A stretch of 26,281 bases of DNA from Bacillota bacterium (GTDB taxonomy: Bacteria; Bacillota_I; Bacilli_A; Erysipelotrichales; Erysipelotrichaceae). The number at the start of each line of letters is the position of its first letter. The first letter of the stretch is position 1. The stretch spans positions 1 through 26,281 of the forward strand of contig JAEWGY010000029.1 of NCBI GenBank assembly GCA_023388035.1, written 5' to 3'. A program made the position numbers and the translations under genes. Of the stretch, positions 1-8,200 are shown piece by piece. The notes beneath the pieces were generated by a model that saw only the letters and a list, made by a program, of their open reading frames with translations, had not been told where the DNA came from and made no database searches.

Positions 1-1475
1 CTATTAATACTTCTTTGGGGGAGATTTTAGGACAAATTGAAACTGCCCAAGACCTAGTTCAAGCAAGAAAATTTCGTAAAGCAAATGAATTGATTAAAGA
101 TATTAATGCTGAAATTGATAATTGTGAAGGTGAAGCTAAAGAATTATTGGGTGTTTTAGATACAATTTTAGATAATGAGAAAAGAATTCGTGAAGAGGCT
201 TCTAGACTTAAGGAAGATCTTTTAAATATACGTAAAAATATTTACAATAATCCTAAAGAATTAGCTTATGCACAGGAAAATTTTGAATTAAGAATTGATG
301 ATCTAAGTGAAAATTTCAGTAATTTTGAAAATGCAATGTATGCTCAGGATTATGTTTTAGCTAACAATATATTAGGTAAAATTACTGAAGATATTAAAGA
401 GCTTAAGTTAATTATGAATGATACTCCTTCACTTATAAGTGAGGTTGAAGAGCGTTTGATAGTTAATTATGAAAGAATTAAAGAGAAAGTTAAGGAAATA
501 AATAGTGAAACTATTTATACTAAGCACTTGCAATTAGAAAATAAAATTAATGAGTTTAAAAATGATATTAAGGAAATTGCTTATCAAATTAAAGTTGGTA
601 ATATTTTTGATTTAAAAGATCGAATAAATAATTTAGAAGAAAAGGAATTAATACTATTAAATAATATTAAAAAAGAAGAAGATGCTTATGAGGAGATTGT
701 AAGGAGCTTGGAAAAGATTGATACAAGCCTTTATGAATTAGAAAAGAATTTTAATTATATTGATTCTATTTTCGTTAAAGAAATGGAGAAGTTTGATTTA
801 AAAAAACATCAAGAAGCATTAAAAGAAGCTTACTTAAATATAAAGGAAATCAAGAAACAATTAATCGATATTGATAATTCAATTAAAAATAAAAAAGAGG
901 CAAGCTCTTTAACATTGCAAAGGATTAGTAAAATCGAAGCCGATTTAAATAAGTATATTGAATTTGTTAAGCAGGTTAAAAATGAAATCGATAATGCTAA
1001 AGATGATGAAGAGCGAGCTAATCGAGAACTAGTTAAATTACAGATTTTAGTTGCTGAAGTGCGAGCTAAAATTAAAGAGACTAATTTACCATCAATATCA
1101 AAGGATTATGATATTGATATTAAGAATGCTTATGTAGCGATTGAAGAATTAAAAAGTGAACTTAGAAAAGTACCTTTAGTAAGTGAGGGCATTAAAGAAA
1201 AACTGAATAAAGGAATTGATCTAATTTATGTTCTTTACAATAATGTTTCAAACATCACCAGCATGGCTAAAATGGTTGAAAGCACTATTGTATTCGCGAA
1301 TAAATATCGTTCTTCTTATCCAGAAATTGAAACTAATTTAGCTAGAGCAGAACTTTTATATTTGAATGGTGAATATACGAAGGCAGCAGATATCGCAATT
1401 AAAGCAATCAATAATCTTTTTGAGGATTCTAAGGATAGTGCAGCTATTCTAATGAAAGCAACTAATGTCAAATAG
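1..1475 (+). CDS. ezrA: Septation ring formation regulator EzrA (5' truncated)
   Basis: The frame is open from the left edge (first complete codon at base 3), so the gene starts outside the window. About 490 residues are present. EzrA is normally about 560-570 aa, so the missing part should be the N-terminal membrane helix and the beginning of the first spectrin-like repeat. What remains is almost continuous charged coiled coil (Glu/Lys/Leu/Ile/Asn rich, nearly no Pro or Gly), as expected of the cytoplasmic EzrA rod that controls FtsZ ring formation and links it to wall synthesis. Near the C-terminus ANKYRSSYPEIETNL matches the conserved EzrA segment that carries the QNR patch, though two patch positions differ. 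The TTG at 15 lies inside the protein and is not a start. The next gene overlaps its end by 11 bases, and ezrA before nifZ-thiI is the Bacillus order. Family assignment rests on context plus the C-terminal motif. Confidence 0.85.
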   Translation, partial: INTSLGEILGQIETAQDLVQARKFRKANELIKDINAEIDNCEGEAKELLGVLDTILDNEKRIREEASRLKEDLLNIRKNIYNNPKELAYAQENFELRIDDLSENFSNFENAMYAQDYVLANNILGKITEDIKELKLIMNDTPSLISEVEERLIVNYERIKEKVKEINSETIYTKHLQLENKINEFKNDIKEIAYQIKVGNIFDLKDRINNLEEKELILLNNIKKEEDAYEEIVRSLEKIDTSLYELEKNFNYIDSIFVKEMEKFDLKKHQEALKEAYLNIKEIKKQLIDIDNSIKNKKEASSLTLQRISKIEADLNKYIEFVKQVKNEIDNAKDDEERANRELVKLQILVAEVRAKIKETNLPSISKDYDIDIKNAYVAIEELKSELRKVPLVSEGIKEKLNKGIDLIYVLYNNVSNITSMAKMVESTIVFANKYRSSYPEIETNLARAELLYLNGEYTKAADIAIKAINNLFEDSKDSAAILMKATNVK

Positions 1476-2580
1476 TTACTATTTTGATTATGCCTCTACT
1501 ACTATTTGTGATGAGGAGATTTTAAAAAAATATCACGATTTAAGTTTAATACATTATTATAATGATGAAGCTTTATATCTTCAGGCTAGAAATATAAATA
1601 AGGCAGTAAGCGAAGCTAGTAATCGTATTTTATCCTTATTTAAAATTAAGAATTATAAAATAATTTACACAAGCGGTGCTAGCGAGGCTAATAATTTAGC
1701 TCTAAAGGGTTTAGCCTTAGCCTTTCCTAAGCGTAAGCATATTATCATTTCAGCTTATGAGCACTCATCGATAATTGAAAGTGTTAAATGGCTTGAAAAG
1801 TTTTTTAACTGTGAAATAACTTATCTAAATCCTGATATAAATGGCAAAATAGAAGTTAGTGAATTAGCGAAATACTTAAGAAAAGATACCCTTTTAGTGT
1901 CGATTATGGCTGTAAATAATGTACTTGGTAGCATTAATGATCTTAGTGCTTTAAGTGATTATGTTAAAAATAATTCACATGCTTACTTTCATAGTGATGT
2001 ATGTCAAGGAATCGCTAAGACTGATATTGATTATGGAAAGCTAGATCTATTTAGTTTTTCGGCTCATAAATTAAATGGTCTTAAAGGATCAGGAGCGTTG
2101 ATTTTTAAAGATAATATACGTTTAGAAGCGCTTTTATCAGGTGGTACGCAGCAATTTGCACTTAGGGCTGGTACTAATGATGCAATTAAAAATATCTTAT
2201 TAGCAGATACTCTTTTTAAAGCTTTTAAAAATCAAGTAGATGATCATCTTTATTTAAAAAAACTACTACTTTATTTTAAAGAAAAGCTTAATCATAATTA
2301 TGAATTTATTTTAGAAGAACATCTTGTGAGTATCATAGCACTTAAAACAAAATTAAAATCAGAAGTAATGATAAATGCCCTAGCTAATTTTGGAATAATG
2401 ATCAGTGCTAAATCAACCTGTTCGCAAAAAATTAAAAAACAGCATAATAGTTTTGAAAAGATACTCAATTATGATTCTGATTATATGATTAGAATTTCTT
2501 TTTCAGTAAATACAAAAATTATTGAAATAGATTATTTATTAGATAAATTAGACTTAATAGCAAAGGAATATACATGTTGA
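1465..2580 (+). CDS. nifZ: Cysteine desulfurase, NifS/IscS family (partner of ThiI)
   Basis: A pyridoxal-phosphate enzyme of 371 aa that takes sulfur from cysteine as an enzyme-bound persulfide. It begins with the family hallmark YFDYASTT, has the PLP-stacking His in YEHSSI (His100), the Schiff-base lysine in SFSAHKLNG (Lys202), and the persulfide cysteine in SAKSTCSQ (Cys319) on the flexible loop. It starts within the last 11 bases of ezrA with no clear ribosome binding site, which suggests translational coupling, and overlaps thiI by 7 bases. In Bacillus the desulfurase gene in this place (nifZ) serves ThiI in 4-thiouridine synthesis, so the likely role is sulfur donation to ThiI. Whether it also feeds Fe-S assembly cannot be read from the sequence; a NifU-like gene lies just downstream on the other strand. 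The symbol follows the Bacillus neighbour order. Confidence 0.9.
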   Translation: MSNSYYFDYASTTICDEEILKKYHDLSLIHYYNDEALYLQARNINKAVSEASNRILSLFKIKNYKIIYTSGASEANNLALKGLALAFPKRKHIIISAYEHSSIIESVKWLEKFFNCEITYLNPDINGKIEVSELAKYLRKDTLLVSIMAVNNVLGSINDLSALSDYVKNNSHAYFHSDVCQGIAKTDIDYGKLDLFSFSAHKLNGLKGSGALIFKDNIRLEALLSGGTQQFALRAGTNDAIKNILLADTLFKAFKNQVDDHLYLKKLLLYFKEKLNHNYEFILEEHLVSIIALKTKLKSEVMINALANFGIMISAKSTCSQKIKKQHNSFEKILNYDSDYMIRISFSVNTKIIEIDYLLDKLDLIAKEYTC

Positions 2581-3752
2581 AATGGACTCATATTTTAATT
2601 CGCTTTGGGGAGTTAAATACCAAGGGGAAGAATAAAAAACAATTTATTAATTTATTATTACATAATATTAAAGATAAACTTAAAAACTATGATAAACTTA
2701 AGTATATTAAGGAGCATGATCGTTTATTTATTGAAATTAATGATCATGATATTAATGAACTAAAGGAAAGATTATTAGAAGTATTTGGTCTTTCTTCTTT
2801 TTCCTTTGCGAAATTATACGATTTAGATCTAGATTTAATCAATAATGAAATATTAGATTTATTCAAGGAAAATGAAACATTTAAGATCATCACTAAAAGA
2901 CAGGATAAAAACTTTAAACTAAATTCAGACGCAGTTAATCGTTATGTTGCTTCATATATTCTTAAACATTCTAAACATAAGGTTGATGTTAAAAATCCTG
3001 ATTTAAAGATTTATCTTGAAATAAGACAGCATAATATCTTCTTATTAACTGATAAAATAAAGGGTTTAAATGGCTTACCGGTAGGTATAAGTGGTAAGGC
3101 TTTAATGATGATTTCAGGAGGTATTGATTCACCGGTAGCTGCTTATTTACTGATGAAAAGAGGTCTTGAATTAAATATGATTCACTTTGAATCAAGTCCC
3201 TATACTTCACTTGAAGCAATAAATAAAGTTAAAGACTTAATCAGGGTATTAAGTAAGTATCAAATTAAAATTAATCTTCATTTAATCCCCTTTACTAAAA
3301 TGCAGCTTTTAATTAATAAACACTGTGATGAATCATATAATATTACGATTATTCGTAGAATGATGTTTAGAATCGCAGATAAATTAGCCAAAAATTTAAA
3401 TATTCTAGCTCTAGCAAGTGGTGAATCAATCGGTCAGGTAGCAAGTCAAACCTTAGAGTCTGCATATGTGATAAATAAGGTAAGTGACTTAATTGTTTAT
3501 CGTCCTCTAGCAACTTATGATAAGGAAGAAATAGTCGATTTAAGTAAAAAGATTAATACTTTTGAAATTAGTATTAAACCCTTTGAAGATTGTTGTACCA
3601 TTTTTAATCCTAAAAATCCGGTTACTAAACCTAAGCTCAAAAGATGCTTAGAACTTGAAGAAAGATTTGATTATCAAATGATTATCGATGAATGTTTAAC
3701 TAGAATGTCTACCATCACCATTACAAGTGAAGAAAATAAAATCCAGTTATAA
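2574..3752 (+). CDS. thiI: tRNA uracil 4-sulfurtransferase ThiI
   Basis: ThiI adenylates U8 of tRNA and replaces its oxygen with sulfur; in some bacteria it also serves thiamine thiazole synthesis. The 392-aa protein opens with the typical ILIRFGELNTKGKN segment, followed by a ferredoxin-like/THUMP RNA-binding region (about 1-165) and a PP-loop ATP pyrophosphatase domain with SGGIDS at 181-186. Near the end EDCCTIFNPKNPVTKP carries the conserved cysteine pair (Cys340, Cys341). There is no C-terminal rhodanese domain, as in Bacillus, so sulfur should come directly from the adjacent desulfurase. A good ribosome binding site (AAAGGA, 2562-2567) sits 6 bases before the ATG, inside the desulfurase gene. 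The stop codon lies in the loop of a terminator hairpin. Confidence 0.95.
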   Translation: MLKWTHILIRFGELNTKGKNKKQFINLLLHNIKDKLKNYDKLKYIKEHDRLFIEINDHDINELKERLLEVFGLSSFSFAKLYDLDLDLINNEILDLFKENETFKIITKRQDKNFKLNSDAVNRYVASYILKHSKHKVDVKNPDLKIYLEIRQHNIFLLTDKIKGLNGLPVGISGKALMMISGGIDSPVAAYLLMKRGLELNMIHFESSPYTSLEAINKVKDLIRVLSKYQIKINLHLIPFTKMQLLINKHCDESYNITIIRRMMFRIADKLAKNLNILALASGESIGQVASQTLESAYVINKVSDLIVYRPLATYDKEEIVDLSKKINTFEISIKPFEDCCTIFNPKNPVTKPKLKRCLELEERFDYQMIIDECLTRMSTITITSEENKIQL

Positions 3753-3765
3753 AACTGGATTTTTT
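3738..3765. terminator. Bidirectional terminator between thiI and the NifU-like gene
   Basis: A perfect 11-bp stem (3738-3748 with 3753-3763) closes a 4-base loop. The thiI stop codon TAA occupies 3750-3752 in that loop, so the 5' arm encodes the last thiI codons. A run of six T (3760-3765) follows on the plus strand. On the minus strand the hairpin directly follows the TAA of the NifU-like gene and is followed by a T-rich stretch, so one element can end both convergent transcripts. Confidence 0.85.
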
Positions 3766-4000
3766 AAATATATTTTTCTTCTTCAACTAAACGAACTTCC
3801 ACAATACCAGGAATTTCATCAAGTAGCAAGGCTTCAAGACCGTCTTTTAAGGTAATGTCAATAGCGCCACAACCAACACAGGCACCAAGCATACGAACAT
3901 ATACGATACCATCTTCGACTGAAACTAGTTCAATATCACCGCCATCTCTTTGGATGTAGGGTCTAATTTTTTCAATAACTTCAATTACTGCTTCTTCCAT
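3764..4000 (-). CDS. NifU C-terminal-domain Fe-S scaffold protein
   Basis: A 78-aa stand-alone NifU C-terminal domain, the type that holds or carries an Fe-S cluster for transfer to apo-proteins. It shows the family signature RPYIQRDGGDIELVSV and the two cluster cysteines in GACVGCGAIDITLKDG (Cys41 and Cys44, CxxC). The size fits small single-domain members such as Bacillus YutI (about 110 aa), although this one is shorter. The ribosome binding site AGGAG overlaps the stop codon of the upstream DUF212 gene, with only 9 bases between the genes, so it is translated from the same mRNA as that gene. It converges on thiI across a shared terminator. Confidence 0.92.
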   Translation of the reverse strand: MEEAVIEVIEKIRPYIQRDGGDIELVSVEDGIVYVRMLGACVGCGAIDITLKDGLEALLLDEIPGIVEVRLVEEEKYI

Positions 4001-4009
4001 AAATGCTCC

Positions 4010-4498
4010 TTATAGTAAAAATAATAAAATATAAGCTTCAAATAAAGTAAGAGCAAAACCAAAGATGATACCTAACCAAATTTCCTTCCAAGTGTGTCCT
4101 AAGACCTCTTTAATTTTGCGTTCATAGATTTCTGCACCCTCATCAATTAAATTTTTCTCTTTTAAATCACTGATTAATTTTTTGGTAATTTGAATATTAA
4201 GACCAGCATGAAAGCGAACATTGGCTGCATCATAGATAACAATACAAGCAATGGCAGTGATTACCGCAAATAAAGAGGAAGAGAAAAATTCTCTAAGACC
4301 AACTGCTAAGGCTAGGGCAGCGACACCGGCAGAGTGAGAACTAGGATAACCACCGGATGAAAAAACTAAAGACATATCAATTTTTTTTAACCTAGGATAA
4401 TTAAAAAAGGGTTTTGCTACCTGAGCTAAAATAACTGCTGAAAAATAACTTATTAAGGGGAAAAAATTATAGATATAATTTATTATTTGCTTAGACAT
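4010..4498 (-). CDS. yuiD: Divergent PAP2 family (DUF212, YuiD-like) membrane protein
   Basis: A 162-aa integral membrane protein of the DUF212 family, distantly related to PAP2 acid phosphatases. Hydrophobic segments lie near residues 12-30, 55-75, 78-95 and 140-162. The motif GGYPSSHSAG (Pro52-His55) matches the family form of the PAP2 SRPSGH motif, and VRFHAGLN follows it. The substrate is not known for the family; a lipid or isoprenoid phosphate is a reasonable guess only. No ribosome binding site precedes the ATG. Instead an extended -10 element is placed so that transcription would begin at the A of the ATG. It lies 30 bases after the ECF gene and 9 before the NifU-like gene, so it may be read both from the ECF promoter and from its own. 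Confidence 0.88.
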   Translation of the reverse strand: MSKQIINYIYNFFPLISYFSAVILAQVAKPFFNYPRLKKIDMSLVFSSGGYPSSHSAGVAALALAVGLREFFSSSLFAVITAIACIVIYDAANVRFHAGLNIQITKKLISDLKEKNLIDEGAEIYERKIKEVLGHTWKEIWLGIIFGFALTLFEAYILLFLL

Positions 4499-4504
4499 AT
4501 ATAA

Positions 4505-4513
4505 ATTATATCA
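4505..4513 (-). promoter_or_regulatory. Extended -10 promoter giving a probable leaderless yuiD mRNA
   Basis: On the minus strand TGATATAAT is a TGN-TATAAT extended -10 element, with TATAAT running from 4510 down to 4505. Six bases separate it from 4498, the A of the yuiD ATG, so the predicted +1 is the start codon itself. No good -35 is seen at 16-18 bases, and no Shine-Dalgarno sequence lies between -10 and ATG. Confidence 0.6.
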
Positions 4514-4528
4514 TAAGCAGGGCAAAAT

Positions 4529-5125
4529 TTATTTTTTAATAATGCGATTAATCGCAAGTGCTAGAGGTGGAATAACAAATCCAGCTAAAGCAATTTCAGC
4601 AAGACCATTTGGAACGATGATTAAAGTTAAGAAGGCAATTAAACCAGTGGTTCCAAAAATTGCACTAATTGCTTCATTAAAAAATAAGTATGCAAATAAT
4701 ACGAAGAGTAAGCTATGAATAGCACTAGTAACTAATGAAGTCACTACTAATACTGGATATGATTTAGCTTTTGCAACAATGATATCAGCAACGAAACCGA
4801 AAATCATTCTAGGTGCAAAACATACTACAAGTGACAAGTATGAATTAGGCATATTTGCTAAAGAATGGAAGGGTGTGAATAGGAAGGCGATCGGTGATGG
4901 TGGCATGAAAGTCCAAACTAAGAAACTTAATAAACCAAAAACGAAACCCATAATTAAACCACCATTTTTAGGTAATGTAAAAGCTGCGATTAATACCGGT
5001 AAATGAGCTATTGTTGCAACAACTGGTCCAATCGGTACTGATCCTAATGGGGTGGTCGCAATAATAATTTCAATTGCGACATATAATGCTAAAAGCACGA
5101 AATGTTTTGTTTTAAAATTTGACAT
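4529..5125 (-). CDS. ECF transporter S component (vitamin uptake; possibly pantothenate-type)
   Basis: A 198-aa, very hydrophobic protein with about six membrane segments, the size and topology of a substrate-binding S component of an energy-coupling factor transporter. Helix 1 carries the AxxxA motif (Ala13-Leu-Tyr-Val-Ala17) by which many S components dock on the EcfT scaffold. The PLGSVPIGPVVATIAHLPV stretch after helix 1 resembles pantothenate-type S components; the substrate call is weak, and folate, niacin or another vitamin is possible. The shared EcfA/A'/T module is not in this window, so this would be a group II system using a module encoded elsewhere. A ribosome binding site (AAAGGAG, 5138-5132) precedes the ATG. 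The 5' UTR is too short (about 25 bases) for a riboswitch. Confidence 0.8.
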   Translation of the reverse strand: MSNFKTKHFVLLALYVAIEIIIATTPLGSVPIGPVVATIAHLPVLIAAFTLPKNGGLIMGFVFGLLSFLVWTFMPPSPIAFLFTPFHSLANMPNSYLSLVVCFAPRMIFGFVADIIVAKAKSYPVLVVTSLVTSAIHSLLFVLFAYLFFNEAISAIFGTTGLIAFLTLIIVPNGLAEIALAGFVIPPLALAINRIIKK

Positions 5126-5152
5126 AATATACTCCTTTATTTTCTATCGAAA

Positions 5153-5183
5153 AGTATAACATATTTTTAACTTAACTTGTCAA
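5153..5183 (-). promoter_or_regulatory. Probable promoter of the ECF-yuiD-NifU unit
   Basis: On the minus strand a perfect TTGACA (5183-5178) is followed after 19 bases by TATACT (5158-5153), with the ribosome binding site and start of the ECF gene just downstream. The spacer is longer than the ideal 17, so the exact -10 is less certain than the -35. Confidence 0.5.
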
Positions 5184-5213
5184 CAAATAAAATAGTAAAA
5201 TAATAAAAAATTA

Positions 5214-5243
5214 TTTTCATTTAAATTTTCATAAATATTTCAT
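5214..5243. repeat. Three phased TTTTCAT-like repeats upstream of the protease promoter
   Basis: TTTTCAT occurs at 5214-5220 and 5226-5232, and ATTTCAT at 5237-5243, a spacing of 12 and 11 bases, close to one helical turn. They lie in the 172-base gap between the divergent ECF and protease genes, just upstream of the protease -35 (5251). An activator site, UP-element-like AT tracts or chance are all possible; the region is extremely AT-rich. Confidence 0.35.
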
Positions 5244-5250
5244 TTTGTTA

Positions 5251-5279
5251 TTGAAAATTTCAATCGTTTAGTCTATAAT
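5251..5279 (+). promoter_or_regulatory. Promoter of the subtilisin-like protease gene
   Basis: TTGAAA (5251-5256), a 17-base spacer and TATAAT (5274-5279) make a near-consensus sigma-A promoter. The predicted +1 near 5286 coincides with the first base of the ribosome binding site AAAGGAG (5286-5292), leaving a 5' UTR of only about 12 bases. Confidence 0.75.
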
Positions 5280-5297
5280 TGATACAAAGGAGTTTTT

Positions 5298-8200
5298 ATG
5301 AAACGTTGTCTTAATAAAATAATTAGTTTTTTACTTTGTTTATTATTGCTTCTACCAGCACCCAAAATTACCATAAGTGCTGATAATCGAATTGAAAATA
5401 AGCAAAATAAAGAACGCGTAATGATTGAGTTAGGCGATCATTCTAAGGAAGAAGTTATAGCCTTTATTAGAAACAATGAAAAGAATGCTAGTATTAAACA
5501 TGAATTTGATGAACTATTTAATGGTTTTTCAATTGATCTTAGTGCTAGTACTATTTTAAAATTAAAGCTTTCGGGATTAGTTAAAAAGGTTCATAAAACT
5601 AATCTTTATTATCCTTTAATGACCACTTCGGCAGCTATTACTTTTTCAGATAAAGCCTTAAATCAATTTAATGATGGAAGTGGCTTAGTTATCTCAATTA
5701 TTGACTCTGGTATTGATACCAGTCATCAGGATTTAAGCTTTTTACCTAAGCCTGAATTAGCTAAGATTAAGAAGATAAAACAATCATCACAAACTACGTA
5801 TAGTATTAAAATACCTTATGGTAAGAATTTTGTTGATGGTAATGATATTGTTAAGGATAGTACCTCTTCAATGCATGGTATCCATGTTGCAGGTATTGCA
5901 GGAGCTTATAAACAAAATAAAGAAGGCATTAATGGTATTGCTCCAGGATCACAGTTACTAGCGATGAAGGTCTTCTCTAATGATCCTAATAAAAAAGGAG
6001 CACAGGATGATGATATTATTGCAGCGATAGAAGATTCAATTGAAAAGGGAGCTGATATCATTAATATGTCTTTAGGATCAGATGCTGGTTTTAATAATCC
6101 TAATGATCCAATGATTAGAGCTATTAATAAAGCGAAGGAAAAAGGTGTTTTAGTTGTAGTTGCTGCAGGTAATTCACAGGTTTCAACAACCAATAGTTCT
6201 AGTAGTGATGATATTTTAAATCACCTAGGATTAAAGGATATCGCCTTAGTTTCAAGTCCTTCTGTAGCAGATGGAGCACTGTCGGTGGCTTCTTATGAAA
6301 ATACCCACATTCTTGCGAGTCTTGGATATTTAAGAACTAAGTTAGATGCTAGTGATCATAGTGAAGATCAGGATTTCCCTTATACTAAAATATTCCAAGA
6401 GCCTAAGCTTAAAGGAATGAATGATTTAGTTTTTGTAAATTTCGCAAAAGAAGAAGATTTTATCGATAAGGATGTTAAGGATAAAGTAGCTTTAATTTTC
6501 CGTGGTGAAATAACCTTTAGAGAAAAAATAGACCGCGCTTTATCAAAGGGAGCTAAGGCAATTATCATGGCTAATAATCAAGAAGCTAGCTTTGGTATGG
6601 CAGGACTTGAAGGTTTAGAAGATAAGTTTATTGTCACTGTAACAAAATCAATCGGAGATAAGCTTAATATTCCTAATGCTAAGGTTGAATTCAAGGATGA
6701 ATTATATGCAATTGAAAGCACTAGTGCTAATAAAATGTCAGCCTTTAGTTCATGGGGTTCTACCGTAAATCTAGATTTTAAACCTGAGATAAGTGCTGTA
6801 GGTGGTAATGTTTATTCAAGTCAAAATGATAATAAGTATGCAACTAGCTCAGGGACTTCAATGGCAGCGCCACACTTAGCAGGTGCTAGTGCTATTATCA
6901 TTAATGAGGTAAAAGATAAATATTCATTAAGTGGTGAAGAATTAGTTGATTTTGTTAGAAATACAATGCTTAATACTGCTAAAGTTATTAGTAATCCAGA
7001 TAATGATAATTTACCTTACTCACTTAGAAGACAGGGTGCTGGTTTACTTGATACCTTATCAGCAATTAAAAATCCAACAACAATAACTGTTAATAATAAA
7101 GCAGTTGGTGAATTAAGAGAGTTTAAAGATAGCAAGCAATTAAGTCTGACATTTACTAATTATTCAAATGATAGTGTTAGTTATAATTTTAATAGGGATA
7201 AATCATTTTTAATCAGTCAAATGATAACTGAAGAAAATAAAGTGAAAGAAATTAAAGTTAATGGTGATATTAGCTTAAGCACTGAAACGATTGATTTAGG
7301 ACCTAAGGAGAGTAAGACGGTTACCTTTAGTCTTAAATTAAATGAAGTTTTAGAGAATTTCCTAGAAGGTTCATTAGTATTTGAGGCTAAGGATGATAAA
7401 CCTAATTTACACTTTGCTTTTATGGGTTATAGTGGTGATTATAGCGCAGAGGATGCAATTGATGATTTAAATCCAAATACTAGTAAATTAAAATTACCAC
7501 CAGCTTTAGCTATTTCAAGACCTTTCCTTTTCGCTCCGCCTAGCGTTGTAAGTCCTGGCTATGATAGTGAAAAAGAGGTGTTTAATGCTGATGAAATTGC
7601 TTTCTCACCTAATGGTGATAATAGTGTTGATGCTTTAATACCACAGCTTGGTTTGTTAAGAAATGTTACTAGCATTAGCGCAACTATTCTTGATGAAAAT
7701 AAAGAAAAAGAATTAATTAAGCTAGGTGAAAGTAATCATCATAGACGTTTATCTTATGAAAAATATAGTAGTTTAGAAAATAAAAAAGTTGTTTATCCAA
7801 TTTATGATTTCTTATGGGATGGTAAATTATACAATCCTTTAAATGGTGAAATGGAAGTTGCTAAGGAAGGTAAGTATTACTATCGCTTTGATTATCGACT
7901 TAGTGATAACGCTAAGGTGCAAGCAAAATATTTACCTATAATTCTCGATGTAACAAAGCCAAATGTAGAGCTTATTAAACAAAATGATAGTGATTATGAA
8001 ATAGTGGATGGAAATCGTTTAGTGCGATTTAGAATTAGCGATAATTCTAAAATACTAAATGTAAGTGCTACTATGAATAATGAAGAGATCAAGGTTACAA
8101 AAAGTGATCAAGAGGATGTATATACAATAAGTGCACCATTTACTGCAAATAATAAAGATAGCATTAATATATTAGTAAGTGATATTGCTTATAATATAAA

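Noticed and set aside
15..17. TTG as the ezrA start codon
   Set aside because: The frame stays open to the left edge, there is no ribosome binding site, and about 75-90 N-terminal residues including the membrane helix would be missing.
4779..5006. Plus-strand open frame opposite the ECF gene
   Set aside because: It lies antisense to a well-supported membrane protein, has low-complexity Lys/Pro composition, and shows no ribosome binding site or recognisable motif.
5126..5160. A vitamin riboswitch for the ECF gene
   Set aside because: The predicted 5' UTR is only about 25 bases, too short for a known riboswitch.
5298..5390. Lipoprotein signal on the protease
   Set aside because: The cysteines at residues 4 and 14 are not in a lipobox (no Leu-x-x-Cys with Ala/Gly before the Cys at the end of the hydrophobic core); a signal peptidase I site after Ala28 fits better.
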